This document shows, in pieces, positions 11,716 through 22,800 of a DNA stretch of 64,000 nucleotides. Position 1 is the stretch's first letter; each line of letters opens with the position of its first letter. Source of the stretch: Pinus tabuliformis (lineage: Eukaryota; Streptophyta; Pinopsida; Pinales; Pinaceae); NCBI GenBank assembly GCA_031772625.1, contig CM062807.1:1147971007-1148035006 (forward strand), in the 5' to 3' direction. The position numbers were made by a program, and so were the translations under genes. Under the pieces are notes generated by a model, which ran no database searches, was not told the origin of the DNA, and saw only the letters and a program-made list of their open reading frames with translations.

Positions 11716-12936
11716 ATATATATATATATATTAACAAAAACGGTTGAGTTTTATTTATAAGAAGAGGTTGGGCATGGCCAAACAACCTCTATTACAGTCA
11801 ATTGAGAGATTTCTGGCTTTTTAGAATCCTCATATTCTGGCTTTTGTATCAGAGATTATTTGTTGCTTTTTATTCTTTTGGAATGGCTGAGTGTTCCTTG
11901 CTTTGCTCTTGGTTTCTGAATATCCTATCTTACATTTCTGCTTTTCTTTGATGATTTGAAACTTGCCTGACTTAAAATAATTCTCGCATATATATTAATC
12001 TCAAACCCATATAATACAAACCCGCATATATTAAACCATATTAATATATATCCTGTCTCGACCCCACGTCAAGTTTAACATCCCACCATATTCATCGCAC
12101 GATAGCCGTCACATCTTCCCCCGCCCATATCCGACGCTTTTCGCGTCCCTCGCTGTCCGACCCTTAACACCTCAGAAGCGCTTGAGATGGGTGGTTTTGT
12201 CCTGCCACATGTCAGTCCCTAAGGTACATCGCATCCATTTGAGAAAAATTGTCCAGCAGCCAAACGCGGTGCGATAAAAACTACTCTTCTGTACCCGACC
12301 CCACGTCAAGGTTAACACCCCACCATATTCATCGCGTGATAACCGTCATATCTTCCCCCACCCAGATCCGACGCTTTTCGCGTCCCTTGCTGTCCAACCC
12401 TTAACACCACAGAAGCGCACGAGATGGGCAGTTTTGACCTGCCACGCGTCAGTCCCTAAGGTACATCACGTCTGTTTGAGAAATGTTGCCCAGTAGCCAA
12501 AAGCGGTGCGATAAAAACTGCTTACCACTCCCCGCATCATATAAAACCGTCCTCCATTTGAATTCAATTTTGCACCCTGTTAAAACACCAAACCACTAAT
12601 GGCCCACGTGATAAACCGTTTGCCTGTCGACTCCGTGTGATGTTAAACCATCATGCCACTTTCCGGCTCTCCATTGCCAGAACTCGTCCCATAGTTCTTC
12701 CCAATTCTTTGGACTGATGGAGCAGTGATGAGACTAACCTGCGGTGCTTACCTTTCCCATCAGTGATTGTCAACTTGTGCCAGCGCCTTGGTTCTGCGTA
12801 TTTCTTCTACATTCAATTGTGGATTTGGTGGATGCAATGATCTCCAAGATTTGCAATTTCAGGAGATAGGACTTATGCATAGGGATTCAAACCCACTACC
12901 TTGTCTAACCTGTCCTTGCTCAGCTCTCCTTTTCTG
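11716..12936 (-). repeat. LINE 3' UTR with a 237-bp tandem duplication
   Basis: The region lies between the ORF2 stop and the (TA)n tail. Two CpG-rich units, 12059-12295 and about 12296-12525, share blocks such as CGACCCCACGTCAAG and GACGCTTTTCGCGTCCC. The units are about 90% alike. An AATAAA signal on the minus strand lies near 11755. Nothing in it looks coding. Confidence 0.8.
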
Positions 12937-15900
12937 TTAAGGAATTAGGTTCCTTTCAACTTCTTCATCGTTCTTTGTCAGCATACCTTGAGCTAGAAGA
13001 CATCCTTTGTTAGCCATTATATCAGCTTCCTTGTTCAGAGTTTGCAGGACATGGTAGAATGAGCAAGAAGTGAAATTTTGAGTCATCTTTCTTATTCTTT
13101 CAAGGGTCTTGTTTAGAGTAGAGCTATTGAGTTGTTGCCCGTGTTAAGGATTTTACTCAGGATTTCGGAGTCCCCGAAGATTTGAAGGTTTTCCCCTTTG
13201 TTCCTCTGAGCCAGTTAACACGCTTTGAGAAATATGAGAATCTCGGCCTGGTTGTTAGTGCTCTGTCCTAGGCCCCAACTAAAGTTGTCCTTTTTGTGCC
13301 CATCTGTGGAGTAAATTGTTCCTCCTGCCCCTGATATCCCCGGGTTTCCTTTGGAGGCTCCATCGAAGAATATCGTGACTTTACCCTCATTTTTCCACCA
13401 CTTTTTAAAGTCTGCCTTAGAGATCCGAAGCCGCCACTCTAGATTGTGGCTAGGCAGGGAGATATTCTTTTTTATGCTAGCCCATCTCAGGGATTCACCT
13501 AGCCAGCTGAGCTCTTCAGGGGGAAGGGAATTTTCAAGCTTATGAGGCCTATTTTCAAAAGTTTCCAGCAGCAGAGCTTTGTCCTTGGCAATCATTGTGT
13601 TGGTGGATTGAAGTCTATTGTTGAAGATTGCTTCATTCCTTGCCAACCAAATTCCCTAGCAGATATATTTTGGGATTGCATTCCAAATTTCAGTCCATGT
13701 TGATTTGCTTTTTAGAGTGTGGGGATAGTGTTCTTTCCATGTGGCAAAAAGACTAACAACTGATATCTACTCAGGGATTTGGGCGTTGAGCCCCATCATT
13801 GCTTGCAACCAGAATTCTTGAGAAAAGGGGCAGTTTATGAACAAGTGTTTGATTGTTTCCTGAGCCTTGCAGCAGAGAGGGCATCTGTAGGGACCAATGA
13901 TTCCTTTTTTCTCTAAGTTATCTCTAGTGAGGGTCCTTTTGTGCATGAGAATCCAGCAGAAGAAGTTGATTTTTGGGAGTCCAAATGGGTCCCAAACATG
14001 CTGCCAAAGCTTTGTAGTGTGGATCTGATGTTGTTGTTCTTGTAGAGCTGCAAAGCCTAACCGTGTTGAGTAAGCTCCGGTCTTCCCCCAGCCCCACTTG
14101 TCCCTCGAATGGAGATTCACAAGAGCCAGACCATAGAGTTTAGATAGTAATTGATGGAGTTTAGGGAGCATCCGTCAGGAGGGCGATGGAGGGCCCAATA
14201 ACTCCAGTTCCCTGGTGAATCCCAAGTGCATATGTCAGCAAGTTTGTGGATACCTTTTTGGATGAGCCAGTTACGCAAGTGTGTTATTTCCGGCGCAAGA
14301 TTCAGGGGTTGGAGGACCATGATCTTGTCTTCCCACAGTCTAATTATTTTCCTGTTTCCTGGTATTGTGTAGCGCTGGTCTTTAAAGAACTTCCAACCTT
14401 GGCTGCACAGCTTCCACAGCGTGGTTCGTTTGTCGGAAGTTCCTTCTTCCATATTCTTTATTGAGAGTCTGTGCAAATATTTTTTAATTAGAACTTAACT
14501 TACAGGGTGTCTTTGATTTGAGAAGATTTTCCAAAGGATCTTACCTCCCATTTCCAAATTGGCCAACCCAAGATCTCTTACCTCTAGTCCACCTTCAGAT
14601 ATTGGCCTTTCCACTATGTCCCAGCTTACTAGATGAAATTTTTTTTTTGGCTCCTCTTTCCTCCCTGCCATAGAAAATTTTGAATCAACTTTGCTGGCTG
14701 TTCGGTGATCATTTTTGGAGCTAAAAGGAACGAAGCCTGGTAGACAGGGAGGGATGAGAGAACTGACTTGACCAGAGTGAGCTTCCTGGCTGTGGTAAGC
14801 CACTGTCCGCCCAAGTAGTCATTTTTGCCTTGATTTTGCTGATAATTTCCATCCAATGAGGGGCCTTACTGGTACCCAAGGTTAAAGGCATGCCAAGACA
14901 CTTGAATTTTTCCCAAGAGACATAGCCAGTGAAGCTCAGGGCTTGGGAAATCCTGAGTATAGTTTGTTGGTCTACTGCCCAGTCGTACATTGCACTTTTC
15001 CTCTTGTTGACCATAGCTCCAGAGACTCTGCAAAATCTTTGGATTACTCCATTGAAGTCCCTTGCTATTTTAATGGAGGCTCCTCCCATAAGGATAGAGT
15101 CATTGGCAAACAAGGCATGATTGGTTGGGGTTGTTCCAATTATCGCCCTAATGCCAAGAAGTGTCCCATTGAGCTTCTCAGCTGTGAGCTTTTGGCTTAG
15201 AGAGTCTATCATCAGAATATACAGGAAGGGGGACAGAGGGCAGCCTTGCCTTATTCCCCTCGAAGCTTTGAAGTATTTTATCGGCCTGCCATTTACTAGA
15301 GGGGCTATCCAAGGTTCTCCAATGCATGCTTTAATCAATTTTACAAATTCAGAACTGAAACCAAATGCAGAAGGAACTTGGAGTAGGAAAGAGTGCCTTA
15401 CTCGATCAAAGGCGTTCGCCATTTCCAGTTTGATGAGAATACCTTGCTCTTTGCGTTGATGGTTGGAATGGATGATTTCCTGCACCAGTATCACATTGTC
15501 CAGGATATGTCTGCCTTTGAAAAACCCTCCTTGGTTGGGTGAGATGAGTTTTTCTAGCAGAGGCTTTATTCTATTTGCAAGTAACTTGGTGAGAATTTTG
15601 TAGGATGCATTACATAGCAAGATTGGCCTGAATTTGTCAAACACCTTCGGGTTGGCTTCTTTGGGAATTAGAGATAGGAAAGTGGAGTTTGTGCTTCCTC
15701 CCACTTTGGCTTTTCGGAGGAAGCCTTTGATCATTCGAAACAAATTAGCCTTGATGATGTCCTAGCAGATTCTATAGAAGTGTATGGAGAATCCATCAGG
15801 TCTTGGGGTTTTGTCTGGTTCCATCTTCCATATGACATTGCTAATTTCATCTTCAATGAATGGCTTTAGGAGTGTTGCATTGTCCTCCTCGTTAACCATC

Positions 15901-17189
15901 CTTGGAACGTGCTTGAGGAAGTCATGAGCTTCCTCATCATCCTCCACGCCTTCTTCTTTGAACAGCTGCTAAAAATGAGAGGTTGCCGCCTCTTTTATCA
16001 GAGTTGTGCCTTTGAGAACAACCCCATCTAGTGAGATGATTTCAGCAATGTGGTTTCTAGAAAGATGGGTTCGCATTTGCTTGTGGAAGAAGGCTATATG
16101 TTTGTCTCCAGACGCAAGCCAGAGATTGCGTGACTTGAGCCTAAAGTATTCTTTCTCCTCTCTGAATGTCTGGAGGGTGCTTATTTGGTGTTCTTGCTTG
16201 CTATGAATTTCTGAGCTAGTAATGTCTTGCATCTCCAGGCCCATTTGCAGATCCAGCAGCTGCTTTGTGCTCTATTTTTGTTGGGTAGTGGGAGAACCTA
16301 CGGGCTTTTTTATCCATTGTTTCAGGGCTGTTTTGGTGGCTTTTATCTTTTGCTCCCAAACATAGTTGGGTGATCCAAGAACATGGATGGACCATGCCTT
16401 ATTCACTATATCCATAAACCCTTTTCTGTTTGCCCATAGTGGGCTGAACCAGAAGGGGATTGGCCCCAGGTTTTCTTCTTCTTCCAGCAGAAGGAGGATG
16501 GGTTTATGGTCTAAATTCCACTTTGGCAGAATTTTTGTGGAAATAATCATCTTCTCGGAGAGGAAGGAACTTTAAAGAAGGAATATGTCTAGCCTGGTTG
16601 ATATGTTCTCCTCCCCTATTCGGTTATTTGTCCATGTGTAAAGCCCTTTTTTTGGCTTGAAATCCAATAAATCCCATTGTTGAATTAGGTTTTCCACTAA
16701 GGGAAGAAAGCGGTCCCTGCTGTTGGTTCCTCCTCTTTTTTCCTTTGGGTCGAGGATTAGATTGAAGTCTCCCGCAATAATTATATTCTTGAGGGAGTAT
16801 GCTTCTATAAAATCAGTCAGAGTTTGCCAACATTTTTCCTTTTCTGCATAGAGGATAGGTACATAGAGATTAAAGAGAGCAAAGTTTATCTTACTTGAGA
16901 GGTGTCGGAGTTCGGTGTAAATCCAGTGCTGCGTCTAAAAGGAGCTCTCAAGCTGAAACTTGTCAGCCTCCCAGAGAGTGGCTATCCTGCCGCATGTACC
17001 TCTAGCACTTACCACTTTTCCAGCTTTTGTTTTCCATTTTACTTTGCTGAGTTCCAGAAGGGCTTTGCCTTCTATTTTAGTCTCTTGGAGCATGAGGATC
17101 TCGGGGAGTTCTGATTTCAATAGGCTCTTGACTGCTTCAGCTTTTGATGGATTCCCCAGTCCTCTACAATTCCAAGAGACTAATCGCAT
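12937..17189 (-). pseudogene. LINE ORF2: endonuclease, reverse transcriptase, RNase H
   Basis: The ORF2 protein nicks target DNA and reverse-transcribes the element RNA at the nick. It starts at ATG 17189-17187, which overlaps the ORF1 stop as TAATG. The AP-endonuclease-like domain begins MRLVSWNCRGLGNP and has LMLQETKIEG (17189 to about 16560). RT spans about 15750-14720 with FRPILLCNASYKI, NQGGFFKGRHILDN, RGIRQGCPLSPFLY and FANDS (15101-15108) in place of F/YADD. A Cys/His zinc-binding motif (CPLCCKAQETIKHLF) lies at about 13885-13840. RNase H starts at about 13360 with FFDGASKGNPG, followed by STNNQAE and GDSE. The frame ends in TAA at 12937. Several stops and frameshifts, for example near 15760, 14500 and 13140, break it. 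Intact length would be about 1,400 residues, normal for this family. Confidence 0.9.
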
Positions 17190-18567
17190 TATTTACTGGC
17201 AAAGGTTGGGGTAGCACCTCCCTTGGGAGGCCTGGTTCTAGTATTTCTACCGATAAACATCTCTATAGTGGCCTGGCTACCTTGCATTTTTTGTTTCTCT
17301 GCTTCTTCTTCTCTAGCCTCTCTGTGAGTTTTCCTCCCCACTCTTTTCAAGGGCCTCTCAGTTGTTTCATCTTCCGAGGATCCTGATATCTCTGGGGTCT
17401 TCTTCCTTATCATATCTGCATAGGTTGGGGAGCTAGAGGCACCTTTTGGGGATTCAATTTGGAGAGGGATTGTTTCCTCTTGCCTTTTGTTTTCTTCCAT
17501 GTTGTTAGCCTGTTGTTCAACCTCTTTATCTGCTGGATCTTGGAGTTTTTCTGGTGTGCTGAGTATTTCAAAGGGATTTGTGGGTATGTCTACTCTTAGT
17601 GGGACTGAGCTTCCTTCTGCTTGGGCTTCGAAAGGAGCACCCCTCCCAGTGGACAAGGCTTTCCCTTTGTTCCTGTTGCTCTTCTTAGTTGTTCCTGGTT
17701 TCTAAACCTGAGTCCATTGGACAAGGCTTTCCCTTTGTTCCTGTTGCTCTGCTTAGTTGTTCCTGGTTTCTGAACCTGAGTCCATTGATCTCCTTTCTCC
17801 TTCTCAACTCCATCCTCTGATTTCTTTTTACAGTGCTTGGAAAAATTCCCATAGCCATGGTAGTGATGGCATTTAAATGGGATTTGCTTATAGTCTAGTA
17901 CTTGTATGTGTGTCCAGTCAGCCACCGTGAGTTTAATAGCTTCAGGGAGACCTTCCTCCAGGTCTACTTCTACACAAATTCTCACACAGGAGTACTGATC
18001 TCTTCTTTCTGCTCGATCGATGTATTTACCAAGTTTGTTACCTATGTTTTTTAAGGATTTAGGGTTCGAACAGTGCAAAGGTAGATGAGGCAATCACACC
18101 CAGACTGGAGCAACCGAGGGCACATCCTGAGTCGGATCGAAGTCAGGTGTCCATTGATTCAGATATAGACCCTGAGGCCCCATGAAATACGGGTCGTTTT
18201 TGAATATGAGGCTCCTGCCTTCTGTTGCTTTGAATACGAATAGAAAGAAGCCTTTGCCGACGAAATGTCTTTTTATTCCATCTTTGACCATATATCGTCA
18301 GTTCCTTTGCACCCAGGCATCTATAGCTTTAGGCGAGGGCCATAAGCCTGTGAACTATTTAATAAGCCCTCGTTCTACTAGGTTTAATGCCGCTTTGCAG
18401 GATTCTTCAGTCGGCAGAGCAACTGTGGGGATGGATTCCATTTTTTTTACAAACTTCTATTGGTTTTCGGTTGTTGGCCGTTTATTGCATGCCACAACCA
18501 GATCCTAGAATGCAGCTAGCTCAGGTGGAAAGGGTGGATCCATTTCGCAGCCCCCTCCTGGGGCCAT
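17189..18567 (-). pseudogene. LINE ORF1: DUF4283-like RNA-binding protein with zinc knuckle
   Basis: ORF1 protein binds the element RNA. The frame can be read from ATG 18567-18565 (MAPGGGCEMDPP) to TAA 17191-17189. A DUF4283-like region (about 18350-18060) shows AIDAWVQRN, GKGFFLFVFK, GPQGLYLNQWTPDF and the tail VRICVEVDL. A knuckle-like CHHYHGYGNFSKHC follows near 17855, with the second Cys replaced by Tyr. The C-terminal third is polar and low in complexity. Five stops (near 18504, 18450, 18349, 18297 and 18096) are each one C-to-T change away from Gln or Arg codons. A 68-bp tandem duplication (17651-17786) shifts the frame. Family assignment rests on domain order and motifs. Confidence 0.82.
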
Positions 18568-18721
18568 GGCTCTAGAGCTGCACGTAGTCTCGTGGTTGGC
18601 TGTGGCTCCTCACGCACTCCCCAGGCTTCCTCCTACCAACCTCAGAGGCTACACCAGACTCCTGCTGTCTAGTTCCTCGTGCGCAGAGCCCTCCTCTCAA
18701 AATTGCAAGCACTTTAACTAA

Positions 18722-18880
18722 TGGTTTATGAAGATATATTTAACATATAAATAAATATTTAATTTACGGAGAAGAAAAATTTTATACCATTTAGTTTATG
18801 GAAATAAAAAACAGAAGAATAAGAAATTTTATGAACAAGGTTTCTAAAGGGGAAAAAAATCAGAAATTTACATAACATAA
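18722..18880. repeat. Right part of tandem unit B, after the LINE
   Basis: It starts with the second copy of the 18-bp TSD and continues the host repeat interrupted at 11715. It shares ATACCATTTAGTTTATGG and an A-rich block with unit A at 11530-11640. Confidence 0.7.
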
Positions 18881-20886
18881 TTAGACTCAATTTAGAGGGA
18901 TTATATTTCTTAAAGCATAATGTTTTTTTAATAGTGTAAACTTTGCAAACTTTGAAAAAGGATTTATAATTTGATAGATTTAAATATGGAAAGAATTATG
19001 AAGGTGGTGGAAGATTTGGTCATTTTCCCTAGGAGATTGGCTTTGTGTATCATGCCAAAAATTATGTAAGGCTAGTGGGTTGGAGTATATCATCGTAGTG
19101 CACTAGGTTGAGTTCTTTCACTGTGCAATTTTTTCAGTATTTCTGCTTTCAAGTTGTGATGAATCTGGTTTTGGGGTCTTCGACATTGTGTCTTTGGGTC
19201 TAAAAGACTGGTGGCAAGTCCTGTTGCAAGGCAAGGGTGTTTTATTTTTCTGCATGTGGTTTTGGATCTTCAGTTCCTAGCTAGAGTCTAGTATCGGGGT
19301 CTTTGTGTCTTTGTCTTTGGGTCAGAGAGGTTGGGCACAGGCCGTGTTGCAAGGGGAGGGTATTTTAATTCTATGCATGTGGTTTTGGACTCATAGCTTT
19401 CAGTTTTTTCCCAATTCTAGACATAGATCTTTTTTATGGTTGGTAAATTCTGGAGGTTGGTATGCTAAGTCTGCAAAAAATTATAGAAAGAGTTTTGTGG
19501 TTTATGTTAAGGGGTTGTGTTCTCCATTATAGCTTTTTGGGTTCATGAGTATACGTGGGTCTCTCTCAGTGTTTAATGGTGTCAAGGTTTTATTCTCATG
19601 TATAGGTTGCTGTGCCTACATCTTCTCTTGACGAAGTCTTTATTGAATCTTGTGTTTGTGTCTTAAGCTATATGGATGATTGTGTAGGGTGGCATCCTAG
19701 TCCTATTGTCGGTGGGTCTAGTATTTTCTCTTTTTTTTTACAGGGAGGGGAAGTTATAGTATCTACTTGGAGTGTGCCCCTGGGTTTTTGTCATGTTGTC
19801 GAGGAAGATAATGAGATGTAGACGAAGTGAAGGTTGAAACGCTCCTCAGGGTCAGTGAGGATCCAGACACTTCCCTCATGACTCGGTTGCCACCTATTTT
19901 AATTTAGTTCCGCCATAGACTAAGAAATAAATTCGAAAGTTGGAGACTCAAGAAGGGATTGAACGTCAATCTCATTCGGATTTAGAGAGCATGGACGATA
20001 TGTCGACATGGGTTCCTGAACCTAGTCATACCAAGGGCAGGAAGAAGCAATACTTGAACTTGATGGCTTTGCATAGGCAGATGAAGACCCTTTTGGGTCT
20101 TTTATTGAAGGACAAGCAAGTAGAAAGGTATAATGTCTTCGCCTCCTTAACATACATTAAAAGGATGCTTATGAACCAAATATTTTTCCTGGACAAGATA
20201 GATTGTTGCATAGTGCATGTAGAAGGCCATATCACATGTTAATCAAATAGTGGAGACTTGATGGATACTCTAGGTTCTAGTGCAAGGGTCCCTGCAATTT
20301 CCTCCTTAAATAATGACCAAGGATCATGCAAGATGTTTTTTAGTGGCTAAATTATTGGTTCATGTTTCCAAGCATGATGGTATGATCTCTGGTGATTTAC
20401 ATATGGCTCGTTGTGGCCTAGTTTTGGTTTGTGACTATGAATTTTGTTGTCTTATTATGGTCGGGCCTGACCTATGTTTGTGGGTCTTTTTTTGTGGGGT
20501 ATTTTTGTTTTATCGTGATGCCCTTCCTAACATGTTCATGGTGTGTCAGAAGGCATTTCTTTGTGAAGGAGGCTATATGGCTATATTGTCGTCATGGGAA
20601 TTTGTATTTTGTAATACTATGGTGTCATCTCAGTTATCATATGAGAATTTTGTATGTCTTGCTTGGCTGTGTATGTGTTGGATTGGGGCAAACATCTTAC
20701 ATCCAGCCTAGGCGCATAGTTTTGTTGAATCTCTTCTTCAGTGGGTTCACATGTTAGCATTATAGTATGGTCCTTACTTTGTAGATTTTGGGGAAGAAGA
20801 AACAAACTCTTATTGGAGTCATTTGCAAAATCAATGTATCCATGTTTTGTTGAGTAATACAAAAGCTTCAATTTACCAAAAAAAAC
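18881..20886 (+). other. Degenerate repeat DNA ending in a LINE-like 3' tail
   Basis: Two partial units at about 19173-19295 and 19296-19410 share GGGGTCTT, TTGCAAGG and TGCATGTGGTTTTGGA at a period of about 123 bp. The stretch ends at 20845-20886 with TTGTTGAGTAATACAAAAGC, then TTTACCAAAAAAAA. This pattern resembles the 3' end of plant L1 LINEs read on the plus strand. No RT or endonuclease motif is readable upstream. The open frames at 19940-20242 and 20313-20757 show no known domain. A 5'-truncated LINE is possible but weakly supported. Confidence 0.3.
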
Positions 20887-22164
20887 AAGTATTCTAGGAT
20901 TTTAAGAGTAGTTGATCAAATTGATGGGAAAAAACATTAGGAGGACCCATTACTTTATTTCTGAGCCTCCTTCAAAAGGGTTAAGTGATTTTACATAATT
21001 TTTATATTGTCGTAGATTTATGCTAAAGAATTTGTGAGTATGTCTTCCATTCACACAATTAAAGACCAAATGACCCATTGAAACCAAAGAAAGATTGAGC
21101 CTTTGAAGATATGGGGTAAGGAAGATTGCCAAGCAGGTAGTCACATAGCTTGAGTTATGTATGGGGAGGGTGATGCCTGGTGTTATGGCTAAATCTTACA
21201 AGGCCTAAATTTAAATGCTTTGAATTGATACAAATAGGAACAAAAATTTTCTCAGAAATAGGCATTGTAGTTTCTAATTTTGATCATTGTTGAAAACATG
21301 TTGGAATTCGTCAAACCTAAGAAAAAGTCTGCAAACAGGGTCCTACAACGATATTTTCAAAGCAAAGGAAAGCTTTATAAAACAATAGTAATTGGGAGGT
21401 GTTATCGAGTTTAGTTTATTCCAGATGTTCTTTTGTTCAAGCACAACTAAATTTTGATTTTTGGTTGAAGCAAGTTGGTGACAGGCACTCTCAATATGAA
21501 TTTATGAATTTATGTGACAAGGTGTTCTTATTTGTTTTCTGGAAAAGTTCATGTGAAAGAAATGCTTAAAGAGATTGTTGAGAATAGACTCGCTGGGAAA
21601 TTTGGTGAACTCCGGGCGCTGGCTATAACATTTCAATTCATTGTAGGCTCCTTTCTTTATTTGTTTTTTGCATGTCAAGAAATTATTCTGGGAGTGATGA
21701 ATTTCAAAAAATTTATACATGCTAGGTAGTAGCAAATGATGTTTGAAAAGACACAAAATAACCGATTTCGTCCTTTGAACACTTTAATTTTGGAGAATTT
21801 CAGAGGGAACTCAAAAACTTATACCATGCACTCGGTTGAAACAAGATGTTAATTCTACTTTGAATTTCCGCTAGAGAGTAATATACACAGTTCAGAACTT
21901 TCATTCACAAACTTTTTCTCTTGGGAATAAATATACATTCTACTTGGAATCTCAGCATGGACAAGTGAAGACATCTTACAACCAACAACATTTGTTGTAT
22001 CATCCTTGTTCTCTCACCAAACTCAATACTAAATTCAAATGATGTAAATCCATCTTTGCAAGGGAAAAATGGCATTAACAAAGGAATTAGAGGGGACATA
22101 AATTGAATTGGAAGTTAAACAACAATGAATGATTCAAAATGTCATGTGTTGATTGTCACAATAA
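20887..22164. other. Intergenic stretch, nothing recognised
   Basis: Moderately AT-rich DNA with only short, motif-free open frames. No repeat copies were recognised within the window. Confidence 0.5.
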
Positions 22165-22456
22165 GTATGCGGTCGTTATCCTGCGTGGATGGGATGGCCG
22201 GTTATTAGCCTCCCCACCCGGGTTCGACCTGCGATACATGCCATTGTGATTGTTGAGTCGTTGTTTGATGCGACATATGTACGGTATATTCCGATGTAAT
22301 ATTGTACCATGATGTATATATACAGTGTCTTTCATAGGGGATTTCCCCTCTGAAAAAAGAAAAAAATAAATAAATAAATAAATAAAATAAAATAAAATAA
22401 AAATAAAAAATAAAATAAAATAAAAATAAATAAATAAAAATAAAAATAAATAAATA

Positions 22457-22487
<31 letters not shown>

Positions 22488-22531
22488 TAAATAAAATAAA
22501 ATAAATAAAATAAAATAAATAATAAAAAAAG
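22165..22531 (+). mobile_element. tRNA-derived SINE with long A-rich tail
   Basis: The head (22165-22238) resembles a tRNA: GTATGCGG at the start, a B-box-like GGTTCGACCT at 22221-22230, and GCGATACAT closing the arm. An unrelated body of about 115 bp ends in CCCCTCTGAAAAAAG. A tail of about 175 bp built from AAATA/AATAA units follows (22358-22531). A tRNA-like head with internal RNA polymerase III promoter, a body and a simple A-rich tail define SINEs. I could not find a convincing TSD, so the exact ends are approximate. Confidence 0.65.
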
Positions 22532-22592
22532 GCGCTTCTGAATAAATTAACTATGCATTCAAAAAACTATCTTTTCAGGGATCTATTATTTT

Positions 22593-22787
22593 GTCTTTGA
22601 GGCTTTGCGAGTTTCTTGATTCTGCAGCGTATCTTCTGGATACATCGCATTGGGTTTGTTTATAGTCGATGTTTCGAACCAGCAATGATGGTTCATAACA
22701 ATTTTTCACATCCTGATGATGAACCATCATTGCTGGTTTGAAACATCGACTATAAACAAACCCAATGTATCCGAAGATATGCTACAA
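22593..22787. mobile_element. 195-bp fold-back insertion with hammerhead-like core, Penelope-type terminal repeat suspected
   Basis: The insertion is bounded by a perfect 13-bp TSD, GATCTATTATTTT, at 22580-22592 and 22788-22800. Inside, an arm at 22627-22696 pairs with 22719-22782, about 60 matched positions with small bulges, around a loop of about 22 nt. Across the loop and right arm lie CTGATGA (22713-22719) and GAAAC (22740-22744), separated by a short AACCA/TGGTT stem. This is the order of the conserved hammerhead core. Penelope-like elements carry hammerhead motifs in their terminal repeats and can leave inverted repeats at insertions. No clear GUH cleavage site or stem III was found, so ribozyme activity is unlikely in this copy. 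A generic fold-back MITE is the alternative. Confidence 0.55.
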
Positions 22788-22800
22788 GATCTATTATTTT

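Larger units (their letters stand above)
11716..18721 (-). mobile_element. Full-length L1-type LINE (non-LTR retrotransposon), inactivated
   Basis: The element reads right to left: short 5' UTR, ORF1 with a nucleic-acid-binding domain, ORF2 with endonuclease, reverse transcriptase, zinc-finger and RNase H domains, then a 3' UTR. An exact 18-bp TSD (TGGTTTATGAAGATATAT) lies at 11698-11715 and 18722-18739. The 3' tail is a (TA)n tract at 11716-11730 rather than poly(A). The structure matches plant L1-like LINEs that carry a C-terminal RNase H. Both ORFs have stops or frameshifts, and the RT active site is changed, so it cannot move by itself. Confidence 0.92.

Noticed and set aside
14246-15459. 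Plus-strand open frames inside the LINE (for example 14943-15200, 15121-15459)
   Set aside because: They are antisense shadows of ORF2, whose minus-strand translation has clear RT motifs.
20313-20757. Two overlapping plus-strand frames of 108-132 codons
   Set aside because: Cys/Phe/Trp-rich translation of T/G-rich DNA with no domain and no codon bias.
22593-22787. Functional hammerhead ribozyme
   Set aside because: CTGATGA and GAAAC are present, but no GUH cleavage site with a valid stem III and stem I could be drawn; only the core resemblance is reported.
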